A stretch of DNA of 64,000 bases, from assembly GCA_030627205.1 (NCBI GenBank), contig DAOUSN010000006.1:1-64000 (forward strand). Reading direction: 5' to 3'. Under the pieces are notes generated by a model. That model had not been told where the DNA came from. It did no database searches and saw only the letters and a program-made list of their open reading frames with translations. Below are positions 28,724-38,389 of this stretch, piece after piece; within the stretch, counting starts at the first letter, position 1, and each line of letters starts with the position of its first letter. A program made the position numbers and the translations under genes. The stretch is from Methylococcaceae bacterium. GTDB lineage: Bacteria; Pseudomonadota; Gammaproteobacteria; Methylococcales; Methylomonadaceae.

Positions 28724-31213
28724 CTAAAAAGGAAATTTAATTCCTTCATTAATTTCGCCCATTAAATGTTTAATCCTTTTTTGTATTTTTAACAGGGCTT
28801 TTTTATTATCGGCTTCAAATCTAAGCATAATAGAAGGAGTACTATTAGAGGCTCTAATTAAAGCCCAGCCATCTTCAAATTCTATTCGTAAACCATCTAT
28901 AGTAATAATTTGGGCGTTTGGAAAGTTGACTAATTTAGTAAACTCATCCATAAATTTAACATTTTCACCTACAGCCATTGTAATCAATATTTCAGGAGTA
29001 TTAATACTATCAGGAAGTTCTGCAAAAACTTCATGGCAGGCTCTTTTATCTGCTGCTAAAATTTCTAATAGCCTTGCGGCTGAATATAACGCATCATCGA
29101 AACCAAACCAACGGTCATTAAAGGCTATATTTCCTGATAACCCACCAGCAAGAACAGCTCCAGTTTCCAACATTTTTTCTTTAAGAAATGAATGACCTGT
29201 TTTCCACATTAACGGTCTCCCAGAATGCTGTTTAATATATTTAACAAGATGGCGGGAACATTTAACATCATAAATAATTTCAGCGCCAGGTTTAGTTGCT
29301 AAGATTTGTTTAGCAAATAACATTATTTGACGGTCTGCCCAGATAATATTTCCTAAATTATCAACCACACCCAGTCTATTACCAGCACCATCAAAAGCAA
29401 GACCTATATCTGCCTTATTCTTTTGAACCGTCTTAATTAAATCTGTAAGGTTTTCTGGCTTACAGGGATCAGGCTGATGATTAGGAAATTTTCCATCTAT
29501 ATCACAATAAAGTTTAATCACTTCACAACCTAAACTCTCTAGTAATATAGGAATAATCGTTCCTCCAACACCATTACCACAATCAACAACAATTTTTAAG
29601 CATCTTTTTAGTAAAATATCATCACAAATCGTGCCAATATATTCTTCTATATAGGCATCATTTTTTTCCACAGTTCCTAGGGTTTCAGTAATGTATTCTT
29701 CATCTTCAATTAGTTTCTGAAGGCGTTGAATTTTTTCACCTGCCAAAATTTCGCCATTAATAACTATTTTCAAACCGTTATACTCAGCTGGATGATGACT
29801 GCCAGTTACCATAACACCTGAACGCCCACCTACATGGTGCGTAATAAAATACAGTAGAGGTGTCGGTACTGCACCTAAATCTAAAACATTACATCCTGTT
29901 GAAATCAGACCTTTAATTAATGCACTGCTTAAATCTGTGCTAGAGCAACGGCCATCTTTAGCAACTACCACCATTTTCCTACCATTTTGCTTAACCTCTG
30001 TCCCTATTGCTAAACCAATTTCATAAACTTTTATTTTTGATAAGTTCTTACCTGCAATTCCACAAATATCATACGCTTTAAAAATTGATTTATCTTCATT
30101 ATTTTCTAAAATAATAGCAGTTGGCTTAATAATAGTTAACGGTTTTTCTATTTTATTTTTAGATGGGGTTTTTTTAGGATCTGGATTTAATTGTTGTTTA
30201 GGTTTTGATTTTTCTTTTATTTTCTTCTCTATTTGCCCACTTACTACGCTTGTGTTTAACTGTTCTTTTTTTCTAGTCGTAATTTGTTCTTTATTGTCTA
30301 AAACACGTTTAAATTTCATTAATGTTGAAATAAAAATATTCATTTCAGCTAAATTAAGAGAACAATTACTAATATTTTTACCCATCAGTAAATCTTTAAT
30401 GGCTTTTAGAATAATCGCTTGATCTTTTTTTAATGCTAGCTTTATTCGGTAATAGCAAAAAAAGCAAACAAGACCAGTGAATAAACTAATAGCAGTAATA
30501 TTAGCGATAACCCAACCGATGTTACTTATATCACGGGGGGCTGCAACCATATAATCAAGTTGCCAACGTGTTTTGGCTATTTTAAAGGATTGAGGTTTCG
30601 TCTTTTTTAGCGCAATATTACCAGCTTCTGCTAATATAATATGACCTTGTTTTAAAGCTACAAAATTATTTTCTATAGTGGTTTTATCAAAAAGATTGGA
30701 AATAAAGTCAGTATGTAAACTTGCTAAAATAACCCCTATAACTTTATTATTTTTTTTAATAGCGGTAGTAATAGTAAGGTGTTTATTTTGATTTTTACCT
30801 TGTACAGCAGATAATTGTTTTCCCTTAAATGTTTTTTCTACTAAATTAAGGTCTGCATAATTAAAATAATCTTTTGTGGTTTCATCAATGGTATTAATAT
30901 CCACTAAATAAATTTTTAGTTTTAACGCATAAGGTAATATATTTTGGAATTTTTTGGATATATGTTCAACTAATATGGCATCATTACTATCAACAGCAGT
31001 GATAACTTCATCATTAGTTGCTATATTCTCAATGGTTTTCTCCAGTAATTTAACCTGCGATGAAATATTATAAGCGAGAACTTTTGCTAAAGTTAGGGTT
31101 GATTCTCGTTGGAGATCTTTGAAATTAGATGATGATAACCAAAATACGCTAATACTACTAACGACAATCATTATGACAGCAAATAGTGAGAGTATTCCAA
31201 AAAATCGACCCAT
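28724..31213 (-). CDS. Membrane-anchored dCache-phosphohexomutase-like protein with degraded active site
   Basis: An 829-residue protein laid out like long AlgC: membrane helix about residues 7-27, an extracytoplasmic Cache-like sensor region about 30-230, a second helix about 232-255, a lysine/proline-rich linker (about 325-370) and a phosphohexomutase domain from about 378. The hexomutase motifs are altered: YDIRG is YDICG; the catalytic loop TGSHNP is TGSHHP (Ser472 kept); the magnesium loop DGDGDR is DGAGNR (608-613); the sugar loop GEMSGH is GGLSGN (690-695). The phosphate loop RASNSTP (from 787) is intact. It is therefore probably catalytically impaired, perhaps a sensor or binding protein. 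The gene lies between crp and coaBC, the place of algC in many gammaproteobacteria. Confidence 0.88.
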   Translation of the reverse strand: MGRFFGILSLFAVIMIVVSSISVFWLSSSNFKDLQRESTLTLAKVLAYNISSQVKLLEKTIENIATNDEVITAVDSNDAILVEHISKKFQNILPYALKLKIYLVDINTIDETTKDYFNYADLNLVEKTFKGKQLSAVQGKNQNKHLTITTAIKKNNKVIGVILASLHTDFISNLFDKTTIENNFVALKQGHIILAEAGNIALKKTKPQSFKIAKTRWQLDYMVAAPRDISNIGWVIANITAISLFTGLVCFFCYYRIKLALKKDQAIILKAIKDLLMGKNISNCSLNLAEMNIFISTLMKFKRVLDNKEQITTRKKEQLNTSVVSGQIEKKIKEKSKPKQQLNPDPKKTPSKNKIEKPLTIIKPTAIILENNEDKSIFKAYDICGIAGKNLSKIKVYEIGLAIGTEVKQNGRKMVVVAKDGRCSSTDLSSALIKGLISTGCNVLDLGAVPTPLLYFITHHVGGRSGVMVTGSHHPAEYNGLKIVINGEILAGEKIQRLQKLIEDEEYITETLGTVEKNDAYIEEYIGTICDDILLKRCLKIVVDCGNGVGGTIIPILLESLGCEVIKLYCDIDGKFPNHQPDPCKPENLTDLIKTVQKNKADIGLAFDGAGNRLGVVDNLGNIIWADRQIMLFAKQILATKPGAEIIYDVKCSRHLVKYIKQHSGRPLMWKTGHSFLKEKMLETGAVLAGGLSGNIAFNDRWFGFDDALYSAARLLEILAADKRACHEVFAELPDSINTPEILITMAVGENVKFMDEFTKLVNFPNAQIITIDGLRIEFEDGWALIRASNSTPSIMLRFEADNKKALLKIQKRIKHLMGEINEGIKFPF

Positions 31214-31315
31214 GTTAATATTCCTTAAATACGTTTTTTAAGAGCAGATCGTAAATTTAAATCGACTTTTACAAGCCTAAAAAATTACGTTCTATTTTCA
31301 GTTGGCTGTTTATTA

Positions 31316-32503
31316 TTATTTTTTTCTCTCAACAATTAAAGCGATTAATTGTTTTGCTAATTGTTTTTTATCAGTCATCGGTAATTTTTTTTGACCAGTA
31401 TGCCAAAAAACCTGTAAAGCATTGTTATCATTTTCAAAGCCACCTTGTTCATGCCCTACCCAATTTGCAGCAATCATATCTAATTTTTTTTGGTTGAGCT
31501 TTGCTAGTGCATAAGTTTCTAAATCATGAGTTTCAGCAGCAAAACCAACAACAAAAGGACGCTTAGGTAACAAAGCAACAGTTGCTAAAATATCCTTTGT
31601 TCTTTGTAAGGACACGCTATTTTCTTGATCTTGTTTTTTTATTTTTCGGGTTTGTTTTTTTATAGGGGTATAGTCCGCCACCGCTGCCGCACCAATATAA
31701 ATATCATGACTAGTTGCTCTTGAAATAACCGCATCAAACATTTCCGCCGCCGTTTCCACAGTAATTAAATTTACCCCAATTGGGGCAATTAAATTCACAG
31801 GACCTGTAACTAAACTAACGATAGCTCCAGCTTCTAAAGCTGCTTCTGCTAAGGCATATCCCATTTTCCCTGAACTTCTATTACTGAGGTATCGAACGGG
31901 ATCAAGTGGTTCACGAGTCGGGCCTGCAGTAATTAATAATTTGAGACCGCTTAAACTTTTATCAATTGTTAGCTGATGATTAATCAAATAATCACAGATT
32001 GTAGCTGGCTCTGATAATCGTCCCCAGCCTATTTCACCACAGGCTTGTAAACCTTGTTCTGGAGAAATTAATTGCATACCTTGTTGTTGTAATGATTTTA
32101 TATTAGTCTGGGTGATAGTTTTATGCCACATTGCTTGATTCATTGCAGGAGCAAAGTAAATAGGGCATTCAGCAGCAAGGCACAAGGTACTTACTAAATC
32201 ATCTGCAATCCCATGAGCTAATTTTGCAATGATATTTGCTGTTGCTGGCGCGATAATGATTTTATCTGCCCAGCGTGCAAGATTGATATGCCCCATTGCA
32301 TTTTCTTGCTCAGTATCTAATAACTGTGTTTGTACAGGGTTGCCAGATAGAGCTTGAAAGGTTAAAGGACTTATAAATTGAATCGCGGAAGTCGTCATCA
32401 CTACTTTAACTTCTTGCTTATTTTTAATTAATAATCGTAATAATTCAGCGGCTTTATACGCTGCAACTCCACCACTAACAGCAAGTAAAATATGTTGTTT
32501 AAT
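31316..32503 (-). CDS. coaBC: Bifunctional phosphopantothenoylcysteine decarboxylase/synthase, apparent ATT start
   Basis: A 395-residue CoaBC enzyme making 4'-phosphopantetheine for coenzyme A. The CoaC half needs the N-terminus [20 protein letters not shown], which lies upstream of the first ATG/GTG codons (near 32401). In-frame upstream there is a TGA at 32515-32513 and no ATG, GTG or TTG in a suitable place; an ATT at 32503-32501 follows GAGGT at 32514-32510 with 6-base spacing. APAMNQAMW and [12 protein letters not shown] are CoaC motifs; [22 protein letters not shown] and AAVADYTP belong to CoaB. The start at ATT is inferred from this. Confidence 0.88.
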   Translation of the reverse strand: MKQHILLAVSGGVAAYKAAELLRLLIKNKQEVKVVMTTSAIQFISPLTFQALSGNPVQTQLLDTEQENAMGHINLARWADKIIIAPATANIIAKLAHGIADDLVSTLCLAAECPIYFAPAMNQAMWHKTITQTNIKSLQQQGMQLISPEQGLQACGEIGWGRLSEPATICDYLINHQLTIDKSLSGLKLLITAGPTREPLDPVRYLSNRSSGKMGYALAEAALEAGAIVSLVTGPVNLIAPIGVNLITVETAAEMFDAVISRATSHDIYIGAAAVADYTPIKKQTRKIKKQDQENSVSLQRTKDILATVALLPKRPFVVGFAAETHDLETYALAKLNQKKLDMIAANWVGHEQGGFENDNNALQVFWHTGQKKLPMTDKKQLAKQLIALIVERKK

Positions 32504-32718
32504 ACGATTACCTCAATAATTAAGGGGAATAATCATTATTATGACAAGGATCAAAAAAATCGTCTATTATTTTAAGTGTCTATTTTTCAAATGAAGACTA
32601 ATTAAATGCCAATGTTTATCCGTAAGAAATGGTTAAAAATCCTTGCCTTTATTTGATATTCGAGGGTTAGATCACTTTATTATTAGTGATAAAAAAACCT
32701 CATTTTTTTGCAGAATAG

Positions 32719-32773
32719 AGTTTAATTTTAATTTAAACTAATTGTAGGTTAAGTTAATGATCGACCTACAATT
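32719..32773. terminator. Tandem hairpins downstream of a small gene
   Basis: AATTGTAGGT (32740-32749) and ACCTACAATT (32764-32773) form a perfect 10-bp stem, and AGTTTAA (32719-32725)/TTAAACT (32733-32739) forms a second next to it. An eight-base T-run lies at 32780-32787 on the plus strand. They follow the stop of the minus-strand gene at 32790, so they probably end its transcript. Confidence 0.6.
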
Positions 32774-32789
32774 AACTTATTTTTTTTAA

Positions 32790-33152
32790 TTAAATATTCT
32801 TATCTATAATAATTTTATCATCAATCACTAATTTAGAAATGCCTCCTAAAGAAACATGTAAAGTACAGGTAGCTATTTTAAAATTATCTTTTTCCTCGCC
32901 AACCCATTTCATTGTCATATAAGTTTCTTTATCGGTAGTTGTTTTAGCGGCAAAATAAACCTGTGTTCCTGTTTCTTTTTTAATCGCAACAGGACATTTT
33001 TTACTCGCCATCCGACTCATTCCAGAAACCGCTCTCACCATAGCTTCTGCTTGTAACTCTTCATTACTTTTTTCTTTACTCGTACCGACTAACATAAAAC
33101 CTGCTGCAAAACAGCCGATAACAGCAATAATCATTTTTTGTACGTTACTCAT
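32790..33152 (-). CDS. Small secreted or membrane-anchored protein, function unknown
   Basis: A 120-residue protein with an N-terminal hydrophobic segment (about residues 7-23), then a soluble part containing two cysteines (KKCPVAIKK and ATCTLHV). The C-terminus is rich in beta-prone residues. I do not recognise its family. Direct copies of GCCAATGTTTAT lie on both sides of it, at 32608-32619 and 33248-33259. Confidence 0.6.
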   Translation of the reverse strand: MSNVQKMIIAVIGCFAAGFMLVGTSKEKSNEELQAEAMVRAVSGMSRMASKKCPVAIKKETGTQVYFAAKTTTDKETYMTMKWVGEEKDNFKIATCTLHVSLGGISKLVIDDKIIIDKNI

Positions 33153-33401
33153 TATTTATTTCCTAATTATTATTTTTGGCTTAAAACCTTTAGACGGGAC
33201 AGTTGTATTTTAGAATTTGACCATTTTTTAGGTGTACCAAAATCTACGCCAATGTTTATTTAATAAGAAAGCCACATTATAGTTTGTCCTAAGAATTGAT
33301 TTTATGCGATTTAGAGATTCCCAGCAATAGAAAATATTAACTTCACCTTTGAATATTTATATAAGTCATTTTAATACACACATTAGCTAAATGATAGCCA
33401 C
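33153..33401. other. Intergenic region with no recognised gene
   Basis: AT-rich sequence upstream of the minus-strand gene ending at 33152. It contains the second copy of the 12-bp repeat (33248-33259), but no convincing promoter or open frame. Confidence 0.5.
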
Positions 33402-33431
33402 AAAAAAAGCCCGATAATATTATCATCGAGC
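33402..33431 (-). terminator. Terminator of the Lpp-like lipoprotein gene
   Basis: On the minus strand GCTCGAT ... ATCGGGC forms a 7-bp stem (33409-33431, with one G-U pair) followed by seven Ts (33402-33408). It begins 33 bp after the stop of the lipoprotein gene. Confidence 0.8.
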
Positions 33432-33463
33432 CTTAATAATTATTGACTATCTGTAGAGATAAT

Positions 33464-33739
33464 TTATTTTTTCATTACACCGTTTAAGATACGATCAAGT
33501 TTTTGATTAACTTCATCAGCTGAACGTGCAGCACGGTTTGAAGCAGCTTCTGCCGCCGATGCTTTAGACGCCGCATCAGTTGCCGCTGAATTAGCCGAAT
33601 TAGCAGCACTTTTTGCACTAGAAACATCAGTTTTTAGCGTATTAAGTTGACTTTGTAAATTCTCAATATCTGAGTTAGTTGCACAACCTACTGCTAAACT
33701 AGCTGTCAGAACAATCATTGATAATTTTAATGCTTTCAT
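33464..33739 (-). CDS. Lpp/OprI-like alanine-zipper lipoprotein
   Basis: A 91-residue lipoprotein with a classic lipobox (AVGC at about residues 16-19). The mature part is an alanine- and serine-rich heptad coil (SAKSAANSANSAATDAAS and similar) and ends DRILNGVMKK. Like Braun's lipoprotein, a terminal lysine could be joined to peptidoglycan. A murein L,D-transpeptidase gene lies 86 bp away in the same orientation, consistent with such a role. Whether the lysine is actually cross-linked is unknown. Confidence 0.85.
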   Translation of the reverse strand: MKALKLSMIVLTASLAVGCATNSDIENLQSQLNTLKTDVSSAKSAANSANSAATDAASKASAAEAASNRAARSADEVNQKLDRILNGVMKK

Positions 33740-33825
33740 AGTATTTTACCTTTTGTGAAAATTAATGAACTAAAATAATGTGTAACACATCTAATTCTGC
33801 CTTTTTCTGAGCTTAATTTCCAGTC

Positions 33826-34488
33826 TTATTTTACTTTTACGGTCATTCCCTTGACAATCCACTGACTTAATTCATCAATTTGCTGATTAGTAACGGCGAT
33901 ACAGCCTTTTGTCCAGTCCCATATACGGTGTACTTGTTCATTTGCGCTACCTAATCCATGCAATCCAATTCTACCTCCTAATGGTGTGTTTTGTGGCGGA
34001 GTTTTATGGCTATAATGTGCATCAAGGATGGAATAATAAATAGAGTCTGAAATCAAACCTCTTTTTAAGGCTTCTTTTGCATTCTCTATAGAGGGATAAG
34101 TAAAACCGTAAAAAGTACGAAAAGAACTTTGATGGTTAATCCAACCAATTTTATACGTTCCTAAGGGGGTAATTTTATCACCACGCCGATGTTTAAAACC
34201 AGCCCCTTTACGACCAATAGCAATTTTATTAAATGTTGCTAATACTTTTTCTCCTAGTTTAACTTCTAAGCGTTTTTTTTGAGTATCAATAAGTAACCAT
34301 ACCGAAAGATTTTCGACTACCGCTTTAACTTCTTCAGTTGGTTTTTGTTTAATCACAATGGTTTCAGTTATTAGTGGCTTAACCACTAACTTTTTTTTAG
34401 GTTTTTCAGTGGTACAAGCTATGATTAAGAACAAACAAAATCCTAAAAAAAGGATTGAAACTGGTTTGAATGAATGCATTGTTAACAT
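33826..34488 (-). CDS. L,D-transpeptidase (YkuD domain) lipoprotein
   Basis: A 220-residue protein with a lipobox (IIAC at about residue 25). The YkuD catalytic region follows, from about residue 65, with HGLGSANEQV and the active-site motif TKGCIAV, containing the catalytic cysteine. Such enzymes link meso-diaminopimelate to lipoproteins or form 3-3 cross-links in peptidoglycan. It lies upstream of the Lpp-like gene, suggesting it may anchor that lipoprotein. A preceding lysine-rich segment might position it at the membrane. Confidence 0.88.
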   Translation of the reverse strand: MLTMHSFKPVSILFLGFCLFLIIACTTEKPKKKLVVKPLITETIVIKQKPTEEVKAVVENLSVWLLIDTQKKRLEVKLGEKVLATFNKIAIGRKGAGFKHRRGDKITPLGTYKIGWINHQSSFRTFYGFTYPSIENAKEALKRGLISDSIYYSILDAHYSHKTPPQNTPLGGRIGLHGLGSANEQVHRIWDWTKGCIAVTNQQIDELSQWIVKGMTVKVK

Positions 34489-34536
34489 AAATAATCTACA
34501 ATTAGTGATAAATTTAGTGTAATTTACACTCTTTAA

Positions 34537-36195
<1,659 letters not shown>

Positions 36196-36225
36196 AAAAC
36201 GTAGTATGGATAATAAATAACAAGC

Positions 36226-36852
36226 ATGTTAGAAGTTAATAATTTATTTTGTGAGCGTGATGAACGTATTTTATTTAAGCAACTTAATTTTAAAATTGAA
36301 ACAGGTGAAGTGTTGCAAATTGAAGGTGAAAATGGGAGTGGTAAAACGACTTTACTTAGAATTTTATCTGGCTTATTAGATGCCTTTGAGGGGGAAATAT
36401 TATGGCAAAAACAACCTTTAAATGATGTTCGCGAAGACTATTACCACAAGATGCTTTATGTTGGTCATTTAACTGGTGTAAAAGCGGCATTAACGCCTGA
36501 AGAAAATTTAGCATGGATGATATGCCTGTCTTCTCATTTAAATAAACTAAGCATTTATCAAGCATTAAAAAAAGTTGGTCTTTACGGTTATGAAGATGTT
36601 CCTTGTCATAGCTTATCTGCAGGTCAACAACGCAGGGTTGGGTTAGCACGTTTATATTTAAGCTCTGCACCTTTATGGATTTTAGATGAACCATTTACTG
36701 CATTAGATAAAAAAGGAGTTGCTGAAAAAGAAGCGTTAATTGCCGAACATGTACAAACAGGTGGGGCAGTTATTTTAACGACACACCATGAGCTTAAAAT
36801 TCCGCAACAAACCTTGCGCCGACTTAATTTAGATAATGAAAAGGGAGCATAA
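36226..36852 (+). CDS. ccmA: Heme exporter ATP-binding protein CcmA
   Basis: A 208-residue ABC ATPase, typical length, that drives release of heme-loaded CcmE in system I cytochrome c maturation. Walker A GENGSGKTTLLRILSG, the signature LSAGQQRRVGLARL and Walker B LWILDEP are visible. It overlaps ccmB by a single base. The other system I genes (ccmC-ccmH) do not follow. Confidence 0.94.
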   Translation: MLEVNNLFCERDERILFKQLNFKIETGEVLQIEGENGSGKTTLLRILSGLLDAFEGEILWQKQPLNDVREDYYHKMLYVGHLTGVKAALTPEENLAWMICLSSHLNKLSIYQALKKVGLYGYEDVPCHSLSAGQQRRVGLARLYLSSAPLWILDEPFTALDKKGVAEKEALIAEHVQTGGAVILTTHHELKIPQQTLRRLNLDNEKGA

Positions 36853-37520
36853 TGCAATTTTTTTTTGCAGCAATGAAACGTGACTTGCTCCTTAGTTTTA
36901 GACACCGTAATGAGATAGTTAATCCATTAGCGTTTTTTTTAATGGTCGCAGTGATGTTTCCATTAGGAATTAGTCCTGAACCTAAATTTCTTGCAGAAGT
37001 TGCACCGGGGGTTATTTGGGTAGCAGCATTATTAGCAAGTCTATTATCAGTTGATAGTATTTTTCGGACTGATTTTGATGATGGGTCGTTAGAACAAATG
37101 TTGGTTAGCCCGCAACCATTAGTCTTATTAGTGTTAGCAAAAGTATTAAGTCATTGGTTAATTAGTGGGTTTTGTCTCGCGCTAATGTCACCACTACTTG
37201 CGTTAATGTTATTCTTGCCTGCTGAAGGGTTATTTTCTTTAGTGATGAGTTTGTTACTCGGTACGCCCACATTAAGCTTAATAGGGGCAATTGGAGCAGG
37301 ATTAACCGTTGGATTACGCAAAGGCGGGGTTTTAATCTCTTTATTAGTTTTACCATTATATGTTCCTGTCCTCATTTTTGGGGCAGGAACAGTACAAGCA
37401 GGAACAATGGGAATGTCTATTGATGGCTATTTAGCACTTTTAGCTGCAATTTTAGTTGTAAGTATTATGCTTGCTCCCTTTGCTATTGTTGCCGCATTAA
37501 AAATTAGTGTGAGAGGATAG
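36852..37520 (+). CDS. ccmB: Heme exporter membrane protein CcmB
   Basis: A 222-residue membrane protein with six predicted helices; it is the membrane partner of CcmA. The N-terminal FAAMKRDLLLSFRHRNEIVNPL, the DSIFRTDFDDGSLEQMLVSP block and the late LPLYVPVLIFGAG segment are characteristic. The ATG overlaps the ccmA stop (TAATG). ccmC, normally the next gene, is not present; the downstream 187 bp contain only a terminator of the opposite gene. Confidence 0.94.
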   Translation: MQFFFAAMKRDLLLSFRHRNEIVNPLAFFLMVAVMFPLGISPEPKFLAEVAPGVIWVAALLASLLSVDSIFRTDFDDGSLEQMLVSPQPLVLLVLAKVLSHWLISGFCLALMSPLLALMLFLPAEGLFSLVMSLLLGTPTLSLIGAIGAGLTVGLRKGGVLISLLVLPLYVPVLIFGAGTVQAGTMGMSIDGYLALLAAILVVSIMLAPFAIVAALKISVRG

Positions 37521-37645
37521 AGATTTGTTTTGTAATGCTTGATTATTTGGCATTAATTGCATTTAATGCGTGCCATTTAAGACTTGTATCTACATTTTCA
37601 TCTTTAAATTCTATTGTTATTATTTTTACAGTATCATTTACACAT

Positions 37646-37677
37646 AAAAAAACCGGCACTAAAACATAGTGTCGGTT
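37646..37677 (-). terminator. Terminator of the repetitive lipoprotein gene
   Basis: On the minus strand AACCGACAC ... GTGCCGGTT forms a stem (37651-37677) followed by a T-run. It is about 30 bp after the stop at 37708. On the plus strand it could also stop transcription from ccmB. Confidence 0.75.
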
Positions 37678-37707
37678 TACTATTGTATAACTTATTGAAT
37701 TATTGAA

Positions 37708-38112
37708 TTATTCAGTTGGAGATGCTTCTTCTGTTACTGCTTCTGTTACTGCTTCTTCTGCTGCATCTTTAGCTTCTGTTGCTGTTTCTGATATAGCTTC
37801 TACTGCTTCTGCTGTTGAAGTTGCTGCTGAATCAACAGCTTCAGTTACAGCAGCCTTTGCTGCATCAACTGCATTTGTTGTAACATCTGCTACATTCTCA
37901 GTAGTCTCAGTTGTTACTTTAGCTGCTGAATCAACTGCATCTGTTATTGTAGTAACTGCCGCACCTGTGGTTTCAGGTGCAACAACAGGGGCTACTAACT
38001 CAGTTGTTTCAGTTTCAGTTGCACTTGTATCAGTAGGTTGACTACCACTGTCACAGCCTGATAATAAAGCTAAACTTATTAAACTTGTTGCAATAATCTC
38101 TTTTGTTCTCAT
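37708..38112 (-). CDS. Alanine- and threonine-rich repetitive lipoprotein
   Basis: A 134-residue lipoprotein with a lipobox LLSGC (about residue 19). The rest is low-complexity, built from degenerate units of about 11 residues such as DAVDSAAKVTTETTENV and DAAKAAVTEAVDS, predicted to form an amphipathic helix. It resembles apolipoprotein- or LEA-like repeats in outline but I assign no function. The plus-strand open frame over the same DNA (37703-38041) is its shadow. Confidence 0.75.
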   Translation of the reverse strand: MRTKEIIATSLISLALLSGCDSGSQPTDTSATETETTELVAPVVAPETTGAAVTTITDAVDSAAKVTTETTENVADVTTNAVDAAKAAVTEAVDSAATSTAEAVEAISETATEAKDAAEEAVTEAVTEEASPTE

Positions 38113-38389
38113 GTAACTACCTTTAGTTATTAAATGTTAAAAAATATATCATTAAGTAATGATTTTATTATATATTTGGTCAAAAAATGAATAATTTTTT
38201 ATCAAAAGCTTATAATTTTCTTAAATAAGCAAATAATAACAAACTTAAAACTTAATCTTGATTAATATAATAACTTATTTTTAATAATTAAGTAAATTTA
38301 ATCATTGATTTAGGTTATCTTAATAACACAATAATTTATGTTTGTTATTTTTATTTTCAGTTGACACTTTAGTATTCAATAAATTAAAT

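Noticed and set aside
37703-38041. A serine/alanine/valine-rich plus-strand frame opposite the repetitive lipoprotein
   Set aside because: It is the shadow of the low-complexity lipoprotein gene, whose lipobox and terminator support the minus strand.
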